From: DASYUM01 sp036001225 | Lineage (GTDB): Bacteria > Methylomirabilota > Methylomirabilia > Rokubacteriales > DASRDR01 | Direction: 5' to 3' | Assembly (NCBI GenBank): GCA_036001225.1 | Contig: DASYUM010000039.1 | Span: 1-22,737 of the forward strand | Length of the DNA: 22,737 nt | Part shown: positions 14,054 through 21,241 of the stretch, in pieces | How positions within the stretch are numbered: position 1 is the stretch's first letter | Layout: each line of letters opens with the position of its first letter | Position numbers and translations under genes: made by a program | The notes under the pieces: model-generated | Told to the model about the DNA's origin: nothing | Databases searched by the model: none | What the model saw: only the letters and a program-made list of their open reading frames with translations

Positions 14054-14469
14054 TGGACTTGACCGTGGCCGACCGGGCCGAGGTCGGGGACGTCGAGTTC
14101 CTCAAGGACCGGCTCTACGACTACAACGTGGCCCGCACGGGGATCGCCGACGGGCGCGGGGTCGCGATCTTCGTGCGGGACAGACAGGGCGCGATCGTGG
14201 CCGGGCTGCACGGCTGGACGTGGGGCGACGTCCTCGACATCCGCGAGCTATGGGTCCGGGAGGACGCGCGTGGCCGCGGGCTCGGCCAGCGTCTCCTGCT
14301 GGCGGCGGAGCGAGCGGCAGCGGGCCGCGGCTGTCACCGGGCCACGCTGGAGACGCAGAGCTTCCAGGCGCCCGCGTTCTACGCCAAGTTCGGCTACCAG
14401 GTATTCGGAACGCTCGAGAACTATCCGCGCGGCCATCAGAAGCACTATCTGCGGAAGGACCTCGCGTGA
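14053..14469 (+). CDS. GNAT-family N-acetyltransferase
   Basis: Acetyl-CoA-dependent acetyltransferase of 138 residues. The acetyl-CoA pyrophosphate-binding motif is ELWVREDARGRGLGQRLL, with the R/Q-x-x-G-x-G core at Arg73-Gly78. The C-terminal strand-helix reads QAPAFYAKFGYQVFGTLENY, the usual GNAT ending. The ATG overlaps the CoA-transferase stop (TGATG), and the gene's own TGA overlaps the GTG of the next gene, so the three are tightly coupled. The acceptor is unknown. It resembles small stand-alone GNAT enzymes acting on amines or small peptides. Confidence 0.88.
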   Translation: MDLTVADRAEVGDVEFLKDRLYDYNVARTGIADGRGVAIFVRDRQGAIVAGLHGWTWGDVLDIRELWVREDARGRGLGQRLLLAAERAAAGRGCHRATLETQSFQAPAFYAKFGYQVFGTLENYPRGHQKHYLRKDLA

Positions 14470-15221
14470 CGGAGGCGCGCGGCCGGGCCGCGCTGGTGAC
14501 GGGGGCCGGCTCGGGGATCGGCCGGGCGATCGCGCGGCGACTCGCCCGGGACGGCTTCCGCGTCGCGGTCAACGACGTCGATGCGACGGCCACCGGCCGC
14601 GCCGCCGCCGAGATCGACGGGCTCCCCGTCGTGGCCGACGTGGGCGACCGAGCGGCGGTGGGGCGAATGGTGGGCGAGGCCGTCGGCGCGCTCGGGCGAC
14701 TCGATGTGCTCGTCAACAACGCGGGCATCTGCCGCCTCGGGGCGATCGCCGACTTCCCCGAGGCCGACTGGCGGGCGACCTTCCGGGTGAACGTGGATGG
14801 CGTCTTCTTCTGCTGCCAGGCGGCGGTGCCCTCCATGGTCCGGCAGGGCCGTGGCAACATCGTCAACATCGCCTCGTGGAGCGGCAAGTCGGGGGCGCCC
14901 TACTTCGGGCCGTACTGCGCCTCCAAGTTCGCCGTCATCGGACTGACCCAGTCGCTCGCCCGGGAAGTCGCTGCCCACGGGATCCGGGTCAACGCGGTTT
15001 GCCCGGGGATCGTCGGGGGGACCGAGATGCGGGCGCGCGTCGACGACGCGGCGCGGGCGCTGGGCCGGCCCACCGGGGCCGAACGGGTGGGGTTGATCCC
15101 GCTGGGCCGGCTGGCCGAGCCCGACGACGTCGCCGCCGTGGTCGCGTTCCTCGTCTCCGACGAGGCCCGCTACATGACCGGGCAGGCGATCAATGTCACC
15201 GGCGGCCTGTGGATGCATTGA
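14466..15221 (+). CDS. Short-chain dehydrogenase/reductase (classical SDR), first copy
   Basis: NAD(P)-dependent alcohol/ketone oxidoreductase of 251 residues. The Rossmann motif TGAGSGIG (12-19), the NNAG motif (84-87) and the catalytic tetrad Asn109, Ser137, Tyr150 and Lys154 (YCASK) are complete. VNDVD at the end of strand 2 has an acidic residue where NAD-preferring members do. The C-terminal block YMTGQAINVTGG is typical of FabG and polyol dehydrogenases. The GTG at 14466 overlaps the upstream TGA (GTGA). Its stop is followed within seven bases by a series of hairpins. Substrate unknown; it could belong to the CoA module or to the sugar cassette downstream. Confidence 0.9.
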   Translation: MTEARGRAALVTGAGSGIGRAIARRLARDGFRVAVNDVDATATGRAAAEIDGLPVVADVGDRAAVGRMVGEAVGALGRLDVLVNNAGICRLGAIADFPEADWRATFRVNVDGVFFCCQAAVPSMVRQGRGNIVNIASWSGKSGAPYFGPYCASKFAVIGLTQSLAREVAAHGIRVNAVCPGIVGGTEMRARVDDAARALGRPTGAERVGLIPLGRLAEPDDVAAVVAFLVSDEARYMTGQAINVTGGLWMH

Positions 15222-15227
15222 TTTTTC

Positions 15228-15294
15228 GGGGGGGTCTCGGAAACCCCCCCCGATTCCCCCCCCCGCGGGGGGATTGCGCCGGCAAAGCCGGCGC
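15228..15294 (+). repeat. Cluster of three hairpins after the first SDR gene
   Basis: Stem 1 is GGGGGGGT (15228-15235) with ACCCCCCC (15243-15250). Stem 2 forms within the C9/G6 run at 15256-15272. Stem 3 is GCGCCGGC (15276-15283) with GCCGGCGC (15287-15294) around an AAA loop. The T-run (15222-15226) lies before stem 1, not after it, so this is not an intrinsic terminator. The core CCGGCAAAGCCGG recurs at 17524-17536. The rest of the gap, 15295-15410, holds no gene I can support. Confidence 0.75.
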
Positions 15295-15410
15295 TCGGAG
15301 CGGAACACCGACCCTTGGCGGTTCGGCATCGCGCCGCGCGCGTCCCGACACGTTGCTGGATTGTCGGAGGAGGCGCGGCACCACGGAGCGGAGTCGAGGG
15401 AGGGGTGGGC

Positions 15411-16160
15411 ATGACGGACGGGGTGGATCTCACGGGTCGCGTCGCGCTGGTGATGGGCGGGACGCGCGGGATCGGGGAGGCGATCGTCCGCCGGCTCCTG
15501 GACGCCGGCGCGGACGTCGTGACGGTCGCGCGCACGACCGAGGAGACCCCGGGCCGGCGGCCGGTCGTGTTGAAGGGCGACGTGGGCGTCAAGGCCGACG
15601 TGGACCGCGTGGTCGCGACGACGCTCGATCGGTTCGGGACCGTGGACATCCTCGTCAACTGCGCCGGCGTGATCCGCCGGAAGCCGGTGAGCGAGACGAC
15701 CGAGGCCGACTGGGACTACATGGTGGACGTGAACCTGAAGGGCGTGCTCCTGGCCTGCCAGGCCGTCGGACCCGCCATGCGCCGGACCGGCCGGGGACGC
15801 ATCGTGAACATCACCTCCATCGGGGCCGACCTGGCCCTCATGAACCGCGGTGTCTACTGCGCCACCAAGGCCGGCGTGGGTCAGCTCACCCGGTGCCTCG
15901 CGCTGGAGTGGGGGCCGCACGGTATCACGGTCAATGCCGTCGGCCCCGGGATCACCGAAACGCCGCTCACTCGCGGCTATCTCGAGGCCGACCCCGGCCG
16001 CCGGCAGACGATGATCGACAAGATCCCGCTCCGCCGGCTGGGCCGGCCGGACGACATGGCCGGCGCGGTGCTGTTCCTGGCCTCCGACCTCGCCGCCTAC
16101 ATCACGGGGCAGACCCTCTACGTGGACGGCGGCTGGGGCGTGGGAGACTACGATTGGTGA
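15411..16160 (+). CDS. KduD-like short-chain dehydrogenase (second SDR)
   Basis: Classical SDR of 249 residues. It has GGTRGIG (16-22), NCAG in place of NNAG (83-86), and the tetrad Asn108, Ser136, Tyr149 and Lys153 (YCATK). DILVNCAGVIRRKPVSE is close to the same block in KduD (DILVNNAGLIRRE), and the protein ends in a VDGGW block as KduD does. KduD/DhuD reduces the 4-deoxy-5-keto-uronate made from unsaturated uronic acids to 2-keto-3-deoxygluconate. The GH88 gene further along the same strand supports that role, but general FabG-type activity is possible. The ATG has GGGAGG about eight bases upstream. The binding-protein gene starts 13 bases after its stop. Confidence 0.87.
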   Translation: MTDGVDLTGRVALVMGGTRGIGEAIVRRLLDAGADVVTVARTTEETPGRRPVVLKGDVGVKADVDRVVATTLDRFGTVDILVNCAGVIRRKPVSETTEADWDYMVDVNLKGVLLACQAVGPAMRRTGRGRIVNITSIGADLALMNRGVYCATKAGVGQLTRCLALEWGPHGITVNAVGPGITETPLTRGYLEADPGRRQTMIDKIPLRRLGRPDDMAGAVLFLASDLAAYITGQTLYVDGGWGVGDYDW

Positions 16161-16173
16161 GAGGAGGGGAGCG

Positions 16174-17484
16174 ATGAGACATCCGATCGGCCGACGCGCG
16201 TTCCTGGGTACCGTGGGCTCCGGCCTGGCCGGACTCTCCCTGTCGCGGTCGCGGCCCGCCGCGGCGCAGGGCAAGCGGATCAGCCTGGCCTACATGCCGC
16301 ACCCGATCCACCTGCAGCAGCTCGAGTGGCTCCGCAAGGGCGCCGCCCAGATGAAGCTCGAGCTGGACGCGCCCGCCATCGCCTACGTGGACTACGTGCA
16401 GTCGATGACTGCCCAGTTCATGGGGCCGCGCAACCGCTATCAGGTCATCTGGAACAACGACGACTGGGGGCAGCTCTTCGGCCAGTTCCTCGAGCCGCTC
16501 GACGACACCGTCAAGCAGACGTGGGCCGAGGACCGGGCCTGGATGATGCGGTGGCGGGGGAGGCAGACGGCGGCGCCATTCGTCATCACCGCCGGGGTGG
16601 TCTTCTACCGCAAGGACCTGGTGGCGGAGACCGAGCTGCCCAAAACGTTCGACGAGCTGGTGGAGGCGTGCAAGAGGGCGCAGGCCAAGGGCGTGAAGTG
16701 GGGACTGATGGGCGGCTCCGGCTTCCCCCACATGTGGTTTACGCTCCTGTGGAGCCTGTGGTCCAACAACGCCGACCTCTTCCTGCCCGTCGGCGCCCGC
16801 TCCTGGGACCAGCTCGAGAAGGGCGGCTGGAAGCCCGGGGTCACCGAGAAGGAGTTCATCGACACCGTGCAGTGGTGGTGGGACGCCATTCATACCCACA
16901 AGATTGCCTCGCCGGCCATCGCCTCGGGCTCGACCCGCACCGACACCGACGCCATGTTCATGCAGGGTGACGTGGCCTTCGCGGTCCAGGACTCGACCTT
17001 GCTCCAGACCTACCGCAACCCCGAGAAGAGCAAGGTCGCCGACAAGGTGGGCGTCACCGGCTTCCCGACCGGCCCCCACAACAAGAAGGGGCGCATGGGC
17101 TGGGCCGACTGCTGGTTCTGGTCGGTGCCCAAGAACAACCCCGGCGACACCAAGAAGGCGGCCAAGGAGCTGGTCAACTGGGTCGTCGGCAGCAAGGAGG
17201 CCCAGAAGGAGGTGTGGATCAAGACCGGCGGCATTCCCACCCACCTGGAGGTCCAGAAGGAGCTGATGGCGACCGACGCCGAGTACAAGCACATCCACGG
17301 CCTGACGGTAGGCGCGCCCCAGATGATCCACTCGGCGTATTACTGGCCGCTGTGGCCGGAGATCCACTCGCTGGCCTCCAAGGCGTTCACCCAGGCCCTG
17401 ACCGGGCCGAAGGAGAAGATCCCCGACGTCATGCAGGGGCTGGCGCGCGACTTCCGCGAGCGGGCCCCCGTGGCGCAACGGTGA
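16174..17484 (+). CDS. Tat-exported ABC solute-binding protein, SBP3
   Basis: Periplasmic family 1 binding protein of 436 residues that serves the two permeases downstream. The signal has a twin arginine (IGRRAFLG at 5-12) and ends near PAAAQG. The mature protein keeps the family pattern: GVVFYRKDLVAETELPKTFDELVEAC (the xxYRKDL...P.TxDEL block), then TDAMFMQGDVAF and WFWSVPKNN. It differs clearly from the other two binding proteins in the window. AGGAGGGGAGCG precedes the ATG. It is probably expressed with the KduD-like gene 13 bases upstream. If the GH88 link is right, its ligand is an unsaturated uronic-acid disaccharide or similar. A 128-base hairpin-rich gap separates it from the permease. 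Confidence 0.92.
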   Translation: MRHPIGRRAFLGTVGSGLAGLSLSRSRPAAAQGKRISLAYMPHPIHLQQLEWLRKGAAQMKLELDAPAIAYVDYVQSMTAQFMGPRNRYQVIWNNDDWGQLFGQFLEPLDDTVKQTWAEDRAWMMRWRGRQTAAPFVITAGVVFYRKDLVAETELPKTFDELVEACKRAQAKGVKWGLMGGSGFPHMWFTLLWSLWSNNADLFLPVGARSWDQLEKGGWKPGVTEKEFIDTVQWWWDAIHTHKIASPAIASGSTRTDTDAMFMQGDVAFAVQDSTLLQTYRNPEKSKVADKVGVTGFPTGPHNKKGRMGWADCWFWSVPKNNPGDTKKAAKELVNWVVGSKEAQKEVWIKTGGIPTHLEVQKELMATDAEYKHIHGLTVGAPQMIHSAYYWPLWPEIHSLASKAFTQALTGPKEKIPDVMQGLARDFRERAPVAQR

Positions 17485-17486
17485 AT

Positions 17487-17594
17487 CGTCGGAGGGGGGC
17501 GCAGCCCCCCACCGACGGCCCACCCGGCAAAGCCGGGCCGGTCGCCTTTCGGCGAACGGATCGGGCCGCCCCCCCCTGGGAAAATGAGGGGGCG
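17487..17594 (+). repeat. Four-hairpin array between SBP3 and permease genes
   Basis: Stem 1: CGTCGG-A-GGGGGGC (17487-17500) with GCCCCCC-A-CCGACG (17504-17517), 13 pairs and one A/A mismatch around a GCA loop. Stem 2: CCCGGC (17523-17528) with GCCGGG (17532-17537), loop AAA. Stem 3: TCGCC (17542-17546) with GGCGA (17551-17555). Stem 4: CGCCCCC (17567-17573) with GGGGGCG (17588-17594). No T-tract follows any of them. The array begins two bases after the binding-protein stop and ends about 20 bases before the permease GTG. Confidence 0.75.
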
Positions 17595-17612
17595 CGAAGC
17601 GGAGAACGAGCG

Positions 17613-18605
17613 GTGGAAATCCCGAGAGCCAATGGTCGCGGGTCTGGTCTGGACTCAGAGGCGCTCGACACGCTGCCGGCGGGGCGAATCGGCGCCGCCG
17701 GCGTCCGCGCGTGGGTCGAGCGCGACCGGGCGTTCCAGCTCCAGCTGGTGGCGCTGTCGGCGCTGGCCCTGCTCGTCTTCCAGGTCCTCCCCATCGCCCA
17801 CGGGATCTGGATCAGTCTGCTGGACTTCACGCCGTGGCACCCCGAGGGCGACTTCATCGGCCTCCGCAACTATGGCCGGGTCCTCGCCAACCCCCTCTTC
17901 TATCGGGCCGCCCTCCCCAACACGTTCCTCTTCCTGGTGCTGGCGGTCGGGCTCGAGGTCGTCTGCGGGCTCGGCATCGCCCTCCTCATCAACCGGCGCT
18001 TTCCGGGGGCCCGGCTCATCCGAACCCTTCTCCTCTTCCCGCTGCTGGTGGCCCCGGTGGTGGCGGGGCTCATGTTCTACTGGATGTTCCACTCCGAGTT
18101 CGGCTTCGTGAACCAGCTCCTGGCCGCACTCGGCGTGCCCGGCGTGTTGTGGTTCAACCGGCCGTGGACGGCGTTCGGCATCATCGTGCTGGCCGACGTG
18201 TGGACCTGGACCCCGTGGTTCGTGCTGATCATCTACTCCGGGCTCCAGACCCTTCCCCCGGAGCCGTTCGAGGCCGCCCGCCTCGACGGGGCCAGTGCCT
18301 GGCAGGTCTTCCGGTGGATCACGGTGCCCCTCCTCTACCCGGTCCTGTCGATCACCCTGCTCATCCGCTCGTTCGACGCCTTCCGCGTCTTCGACGTCGT
18401 GTGGACCATGACCGGGGGCGGGCCCGGCAACGCGACCGAGACGTTCGGCACCTTCGTCTACCGGCTCGGCTACCTGACGGTGAACTACAGTGAGGGGGCG
18501 GCGGCGGCCCTCCTCGGCGCCGTCGTCATCATCGTGGTCGGCGTGGCCGTATACGGTACGTTTGCGCGGGTGGTGTGGGGCCGACCGGCTGGACCGGGCC
18601 GATGA
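17613..18605 (+). CDS. ABC sugar-type permease 1 (MalF/UgpA-like)
   Basis: Inner-membrane importer subunit of 330 residues from the chosen start. About 50 hydrophilic residues precede the first membrane helix (LVALSALALLVFQVLPIAHG), and several further hydrophobic segments follow. The EAA loop is FEAARLDGASAWQVFRWI followed by VPLLYPVL, the ATPase docking site. The GTG at 17613 is the best in-frame start after the hairpin array, with GGAG about nine bases upstream; the true start is uncertain because the frame is open far upstream. The stop overlaps the ATG of permease 2 (ATGA). No ATPase gene is nearby, so a shared MsmX/UgpC-type ATPase encoded elsewhere is expected. Confidence 0.88.
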   Translation: MEIPRANGRGSGLDSEALDTLPAGRIGAAGVRAWVERDRAFQLQLVALSALALLVFQVLPIAHGIWISLLDFTPWHPEGDFIGLRNYGRVLANPLFYRAALPNTFLFLVLAVGLEVVCGLGIALLINRRFPGARLIRTLLLFPLLVAPVVAGLMFYWMFHSEFGFVNQLLAALGVPGVLWFNRPWTAFGIIVLADVWTWTPWFVLIIYSGLQTLPPEPFEAARLDGASAWQVFRWITVPLLYPVLSITLLIRSFDAFRVFDVVWTMTGGGPGNATETFGTFVYRLGYLTVNYSEGAAAALLGAVVIIVVGVAVYGTFARVVWGRPAGPGR

Positions 18606-19456
18606 CCGTCGTGTCCCGGCCAGGTAGGCCAGTGGGGCGGCGGCGGGTCGGCTACTGGCTGACGGTCGCCGCGATCTACGCGGTCACCGCCGCGTTCCTG
18701 TTCCCGGTCTTCTATCTCGCGCTGACGGCGTTGCGGCCGCCCAGAGACGTCTTCGCGGTGCTGAGCGCGGGGACCCGATTCTCGTTCCGCAACTTCACCG
18801 ACGCCCTGGCCTGGGAAGGCGTCCGCATCCCCGAGTCGTTCGTCAACAGCGCCGTCATCGCGACCGCCTCCACGCTGCTGTCGCTGGTGATCACGCTGCC
18901 GAGCGGCTTCATGCTCGCCCGCTACCGCAACCGGCTGGCGCGCGGCTGGTTCTTCCTCATCTACGTCGTCCGGACCATCCCCTTCATCACCTGGATCCTG
19001 CCCCTCTTCCTCCTCGCCCAGCAGCTCGGGCTCCACGGCACCTACATCGGGATCGTCGCGGCCCAGGCCGCGTTCCACGTGACGTTCTACTCGTGGATCT
19101 TCAAAGGCTTCTTCGAGGGCGTCCCCCGCGAGCTGGAGGACGCCGCGCTGGTGGATGGCTGCTCGCGGTGGGGAGCCTTCCTGCGGATCTCGGTGCCGCT
19201 GGCCGTCCCCGGGATCGTGGCCGCCGGCATCCTGGGCTGGATCTGGGGATGGAACGAGCTCTTGATCACGCTGTTCATGACGACCGAAGACATCCCGATG
19301 TACTCGAAGACGATCTCGACGTTCATCACCGAGATGGGCGTCGAGTGGGGCCGGATGGCGGCCACCGGCATCATGGCGATCGTGCCGGCGGCCCTGGTGA
19401 CCGCGTTCTGCCACCGCTACGTCGTGGCCGGCCTTGGCGGCCTCCACGAGCGATAA
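18602..19456 (+). CDS. ABC sugar-type permease 2 (MalG/UgpE-like)
   Basis: Second inner-membrane subunit, 284 residues, which pairs with the preceding permease. After a basic N-terminus the first helix is YWLTVAAIYAVTAAFLFPVF; about six helices can be drawn in total. The EAA loop reads LEDAALVDGCSRWGAFLRIS followed by VPLAVPGI, the MalG-type version. The ATG overlaps the previous stop (ATGA), so coupling is nearly certain. The MaoC gene follows after 12 bases with its own AAGGAG. Confidence 0.93.
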   Translation: MTVVSRPGRPVGRRRVGYWLTVAAIYAVTAAFLFPVFYLALTALRPPRDVFAVLSAGTRFSFRNFTDALAWEGVRIPESFVNSAVIATASTLLSLVITLPSGFMLARYRNRLARGWFFLIYVVRTIPFITWILPLFLLAQQLGLHGTYIGIVAAQAAFHVTFYSWIFKGFFEGVPRELEDAALVDGCSRWGAFLRISVPLAVPGIVAAGILGWIWGWNELLITLFMTTEDIPMYSKTISTFITEMGVEWGRMAATGIMAIVPAALVTAFCHRYVVAGLGGLHER

Positions 19457-19468
19457 GGAGACCTGGCG

Positions 19469-19909
19469 ATGGAGAGAGGCACGAAATCGAGCCCGCTAGA
19501 AGGCCTTCCGATCGGCAAGGCGGTCACCGTGCGCAAGACGGTCGGCGAAACCGACGTCTATCTGTTCGCCGGCATCTCGGGCGACTTCGCCCCCATCCAC
19601 GTGGATGAGGAGTTCATGAAGCAGACCCGCTATGGCCGCCGGATTGCCCACGGAGCCCTCATGATCGCCTACATGTCCCAGGCCTCGACCCGGATGTGCG
19701 AGGGCTTGCCCGGCACCGTGGTCTCCTACGGCTACGATCGGATCCGGTTCCCCAAGCCGGTGTTCATCGGGGACACCATCAGCGTGACCTACGAGATCGC
19801 CGAGCGCGACGTGGCCGCCGGCAAGACGTTCAGCAAGGTGACGTGCACGAACCAGCGGGGCGAGGTGGTCGCCGCCGCCACCCACATCCTCAAGGTCGTC
19901 GAGGAGTAG
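19469..19909 (+). CDS. MaoC-like hot-dog hydratase
   Basis: Hot-dog fold protein of 146 residues of the (R)-specific enoyl-CoA hydratase type. The hydratase-2 motif reads FAGISGDFAPIHVDEEF; Asp39 and His44 are the catalytic pair with correct spacing. The usual Asn of DxNPxH is Ala41 (DFAPIH), seen in part of the family. HGALMIAYMS follows as expected. AAGGAG lies eight bases before the ATG. An acyl-CoA hydratase inside a sugar importer cassette is unusual: it may hydrate a 2-enoyl thioester in an unrelated step or act on another enoyl substrate. The GH88 gene begins 24 bases later. Confidence 0.88.
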   Translation: MERGTKSSPLEGLPIGKAVTVRKTVGETDVYLFAGISGDFAPIHVDEEFMKQTRYGRRIAHGALMIAYMSQASTRMCEGLPGTVVSYGYDRIRFPKPVFIGDTISVTYEIAERDVAAGKTFSKVTCTNQRGEVVAAATHILKVVEE

Positions 19910-19933
19910 CGCGCCGGCGCGCGGGTCATTCGG

Positions 19934-21049
19934 ATGCCTCCGGTGCTGACCGACGCGCTCGTCGCCGACGCCCAGCGCCGACTCCTGGCCCGCATCGACC
20001 AGACGGCGGCCGAGGTCGGGGCCCGCGGGTTCCCCCACGCGGCCGACGGCCGGACGGGACTCTGGGAGGTCAAGCCCGAAGGCTCGTGGACGGGCGGCTT
20101 CTGGGTCGGCTGCTGCTGGCTCGCCCACCGCCTGACCGGCGAGTCCCGCTACCGGGGGTGGGGCCTCGAGTGGGCCGAGCGGCTCCGCGGCCGGGAGCGG
20201 GATCTGACCCACGACATCGGCTTCCTCTTCCAGTACGCGGCCGTCCTCGGCTGGCAGAGCGTGCACGAGCCGGCGCTCCGCGACCTCGCGCGGGCGGCGG
20301 CCGACCAGCTCGTCGCGATGTGGCATCCGCGGGCGCGCGTCATTCCGGTGGGAGCACGAGCCGAGGTCTCCTCGGGCACCGACGACGTGACCATCGACTG
20401 TCTGATGAATCTCCAGGTCCTCTGGTGGGCGGCCGCCGAGACGGGGGACCCGCGCTACCGCGACGTCGCGGTCGCCCACGCCGAGCGGACGGCGGCCTGG
20501 CACGTCCGGCCCGACGGCTCCTGCTTCCAGTCGGTCCACTTCGATCCGGCGAGCGGCGAGCCGGCGAAGAAGCACACCCACCAGGGGTACTCGCCGGAGG
20601 GCTGCTGGAGCCGCGGGCTCGGCTGGTGTGCTTACGGGTTCGCCGAGGCCCATCGGGCGACCGGGCGCGCGGACTTCCTCGCCATCGCGCGCCGGGCGGC
20701 GGACTACCACCTGCGCCGGATGCCGGCCGATGGCGTCCCGTTCTACGACTACGACGACCCGCGCAGCCCGGCCGTGCCGCGCGACACCTCGGCGGCGGCG
20801 ATTCTCGCGTCGGCGTGCCTCGAGCTGGCGCGCGTCGATGGGGACGGCCGCTGGCGGGCGGCGGCCGGCCGCATCCTGGCCGGGCTGATCGAGGGTTACC
20901 TCACACCCGTCGGCCCCGACGACCGGCGGCCGGCCGGGATGCTCCTCGAGGGCTGCTACAACCTCCACACCGGCGAGGCGCCCGCCCACGAGCTGATCTG
21001 GGGCGACTACTTTCTCCTCGAGGCGCTGGCCCGGTGGTCAGGCCGATGA
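19934..21049 (+). CDS. GH88 unsaturated glucuronyl hydrolase-like protein
   Basis: Cytoplasmic alpha/alpha-barrel enzyme of 371 residues (Bacillus GL1 UGL has 377). GH88 hydrates the double bond of a terminal 4,5-unsaturated uronic acid on oligosaccharides made by polysaccharide lyases, releasing it. The two catalytic aspartates are Asp94 (THDIGFLFQY) and Asp155 (TIDCLMNL), 61 residues apart as Asp88/Asp149 in UGL. SWTGGFWVGCCWLAHR (51-66) and CWSRGLGWCAYGFAEA are conserved barrel blocks. GH105 is the close alternative (unsaturated rhamnogalacturonyl hydrolase); the two-Asp pattern favours GH88. No signal peptide, so the oligosaccharide must be imported first, matching the importer upstream. 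The ATG lacks a clear Shine-Dalgarno. A 21-codon ORF overlaps the stop. Confidence 0.87.
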   Translation: MPPVLTDALVADAQRRLLARIDQTAAEVGARGFPHAADGRTGLWEVKPEGSWTGGFWVGCCWLAHRLTGESRYRGWGLEWAERLRGRERDLTHDIGFLFQYAAVLGWQSVHEPALRDLARAAADQLVAMWHPRARVIPVGARAEVSSGTDDVTIDCLMNLQVLWWAAAETGDPRYRDVAVAHAERTAAWHVRPDGSCFQSVHFDPASGEPAKKHTHQGYSPEGCWSRGLGWCAYGFAEAHRATGRADFLAIARRAADYHLRRMPADGVPFYDYDDPRSPAVPRDTSAAAILASACLELARVDGDGRWRAAAGRILAGLIEGYLTPVGPDDRRPAGMLLEGCYNLHTGEAPAHELIWGDYFLLEALARWSGR

Positions 21050-21111
21050 CGCCCGACGGAATCCTGCGCCACTTCACCCAGCTGGCCGATCTCCTCGACC
21101 GGTTGGCCTGA
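21046..21111 (+). CDS. Candidate 21-residue micro-ORF overlapping the GH88 stop
   Basis: The ATG at 21046 overlaps the GH88 TGA (ATGA), the same coupling used elsewhere in this cassette. The peptide MTPDGILRHFTQLADLLDRL(A) would form one amphipathic helix (hydrophobic I, L, F, L, L, L spaced 3-4 apart). It has no Shine-Dalgarno of its own beyond the overlap. It could be a real small protein, the remnant of a longer gene, or chance. I do not recognise a family. Confidence 0.35.
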   Translation: MTPDGILRHFTQLADLLDRLA

Positions 21112-21169
21112 GCGGCCGCGCGCGCGCCGCCTGAATAGCGAAAAGACCCGGCTCGTCAGCCCTTGCGGG

Positions 21170-21199
21170 TTGCGCGGCCCTGACGCGGCGGGCTATCAT
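21170..21199 (+). promoter_or_regulatory. Promoter of apt
   Basis: TTGCGC (21170-21175), an 18-base spacer and TATCAT (21194-21199) give a fair sigma-70-type promoter. The start would be near 21206, about 36 bases before the ATG at 21242, leaving the AAGGGAG ribosome site inside the leader. The 130-base gap 21112-21241 has no convincing terminator for the GH88 cassette. Confidence 0.5.
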
Positions 21200-21241
21200 G
21201 AGGACTCATCGCTGTCTGGCCTCCAAAGGGAGAGACCCGGC

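Noticed and set aside
15222..15250. Rho-independent terminator after the first SDR gene
   Set aside because: The T-run precedes the stem instead of following it on the plus strand, and on the minus strand the stem is followed by A residues.
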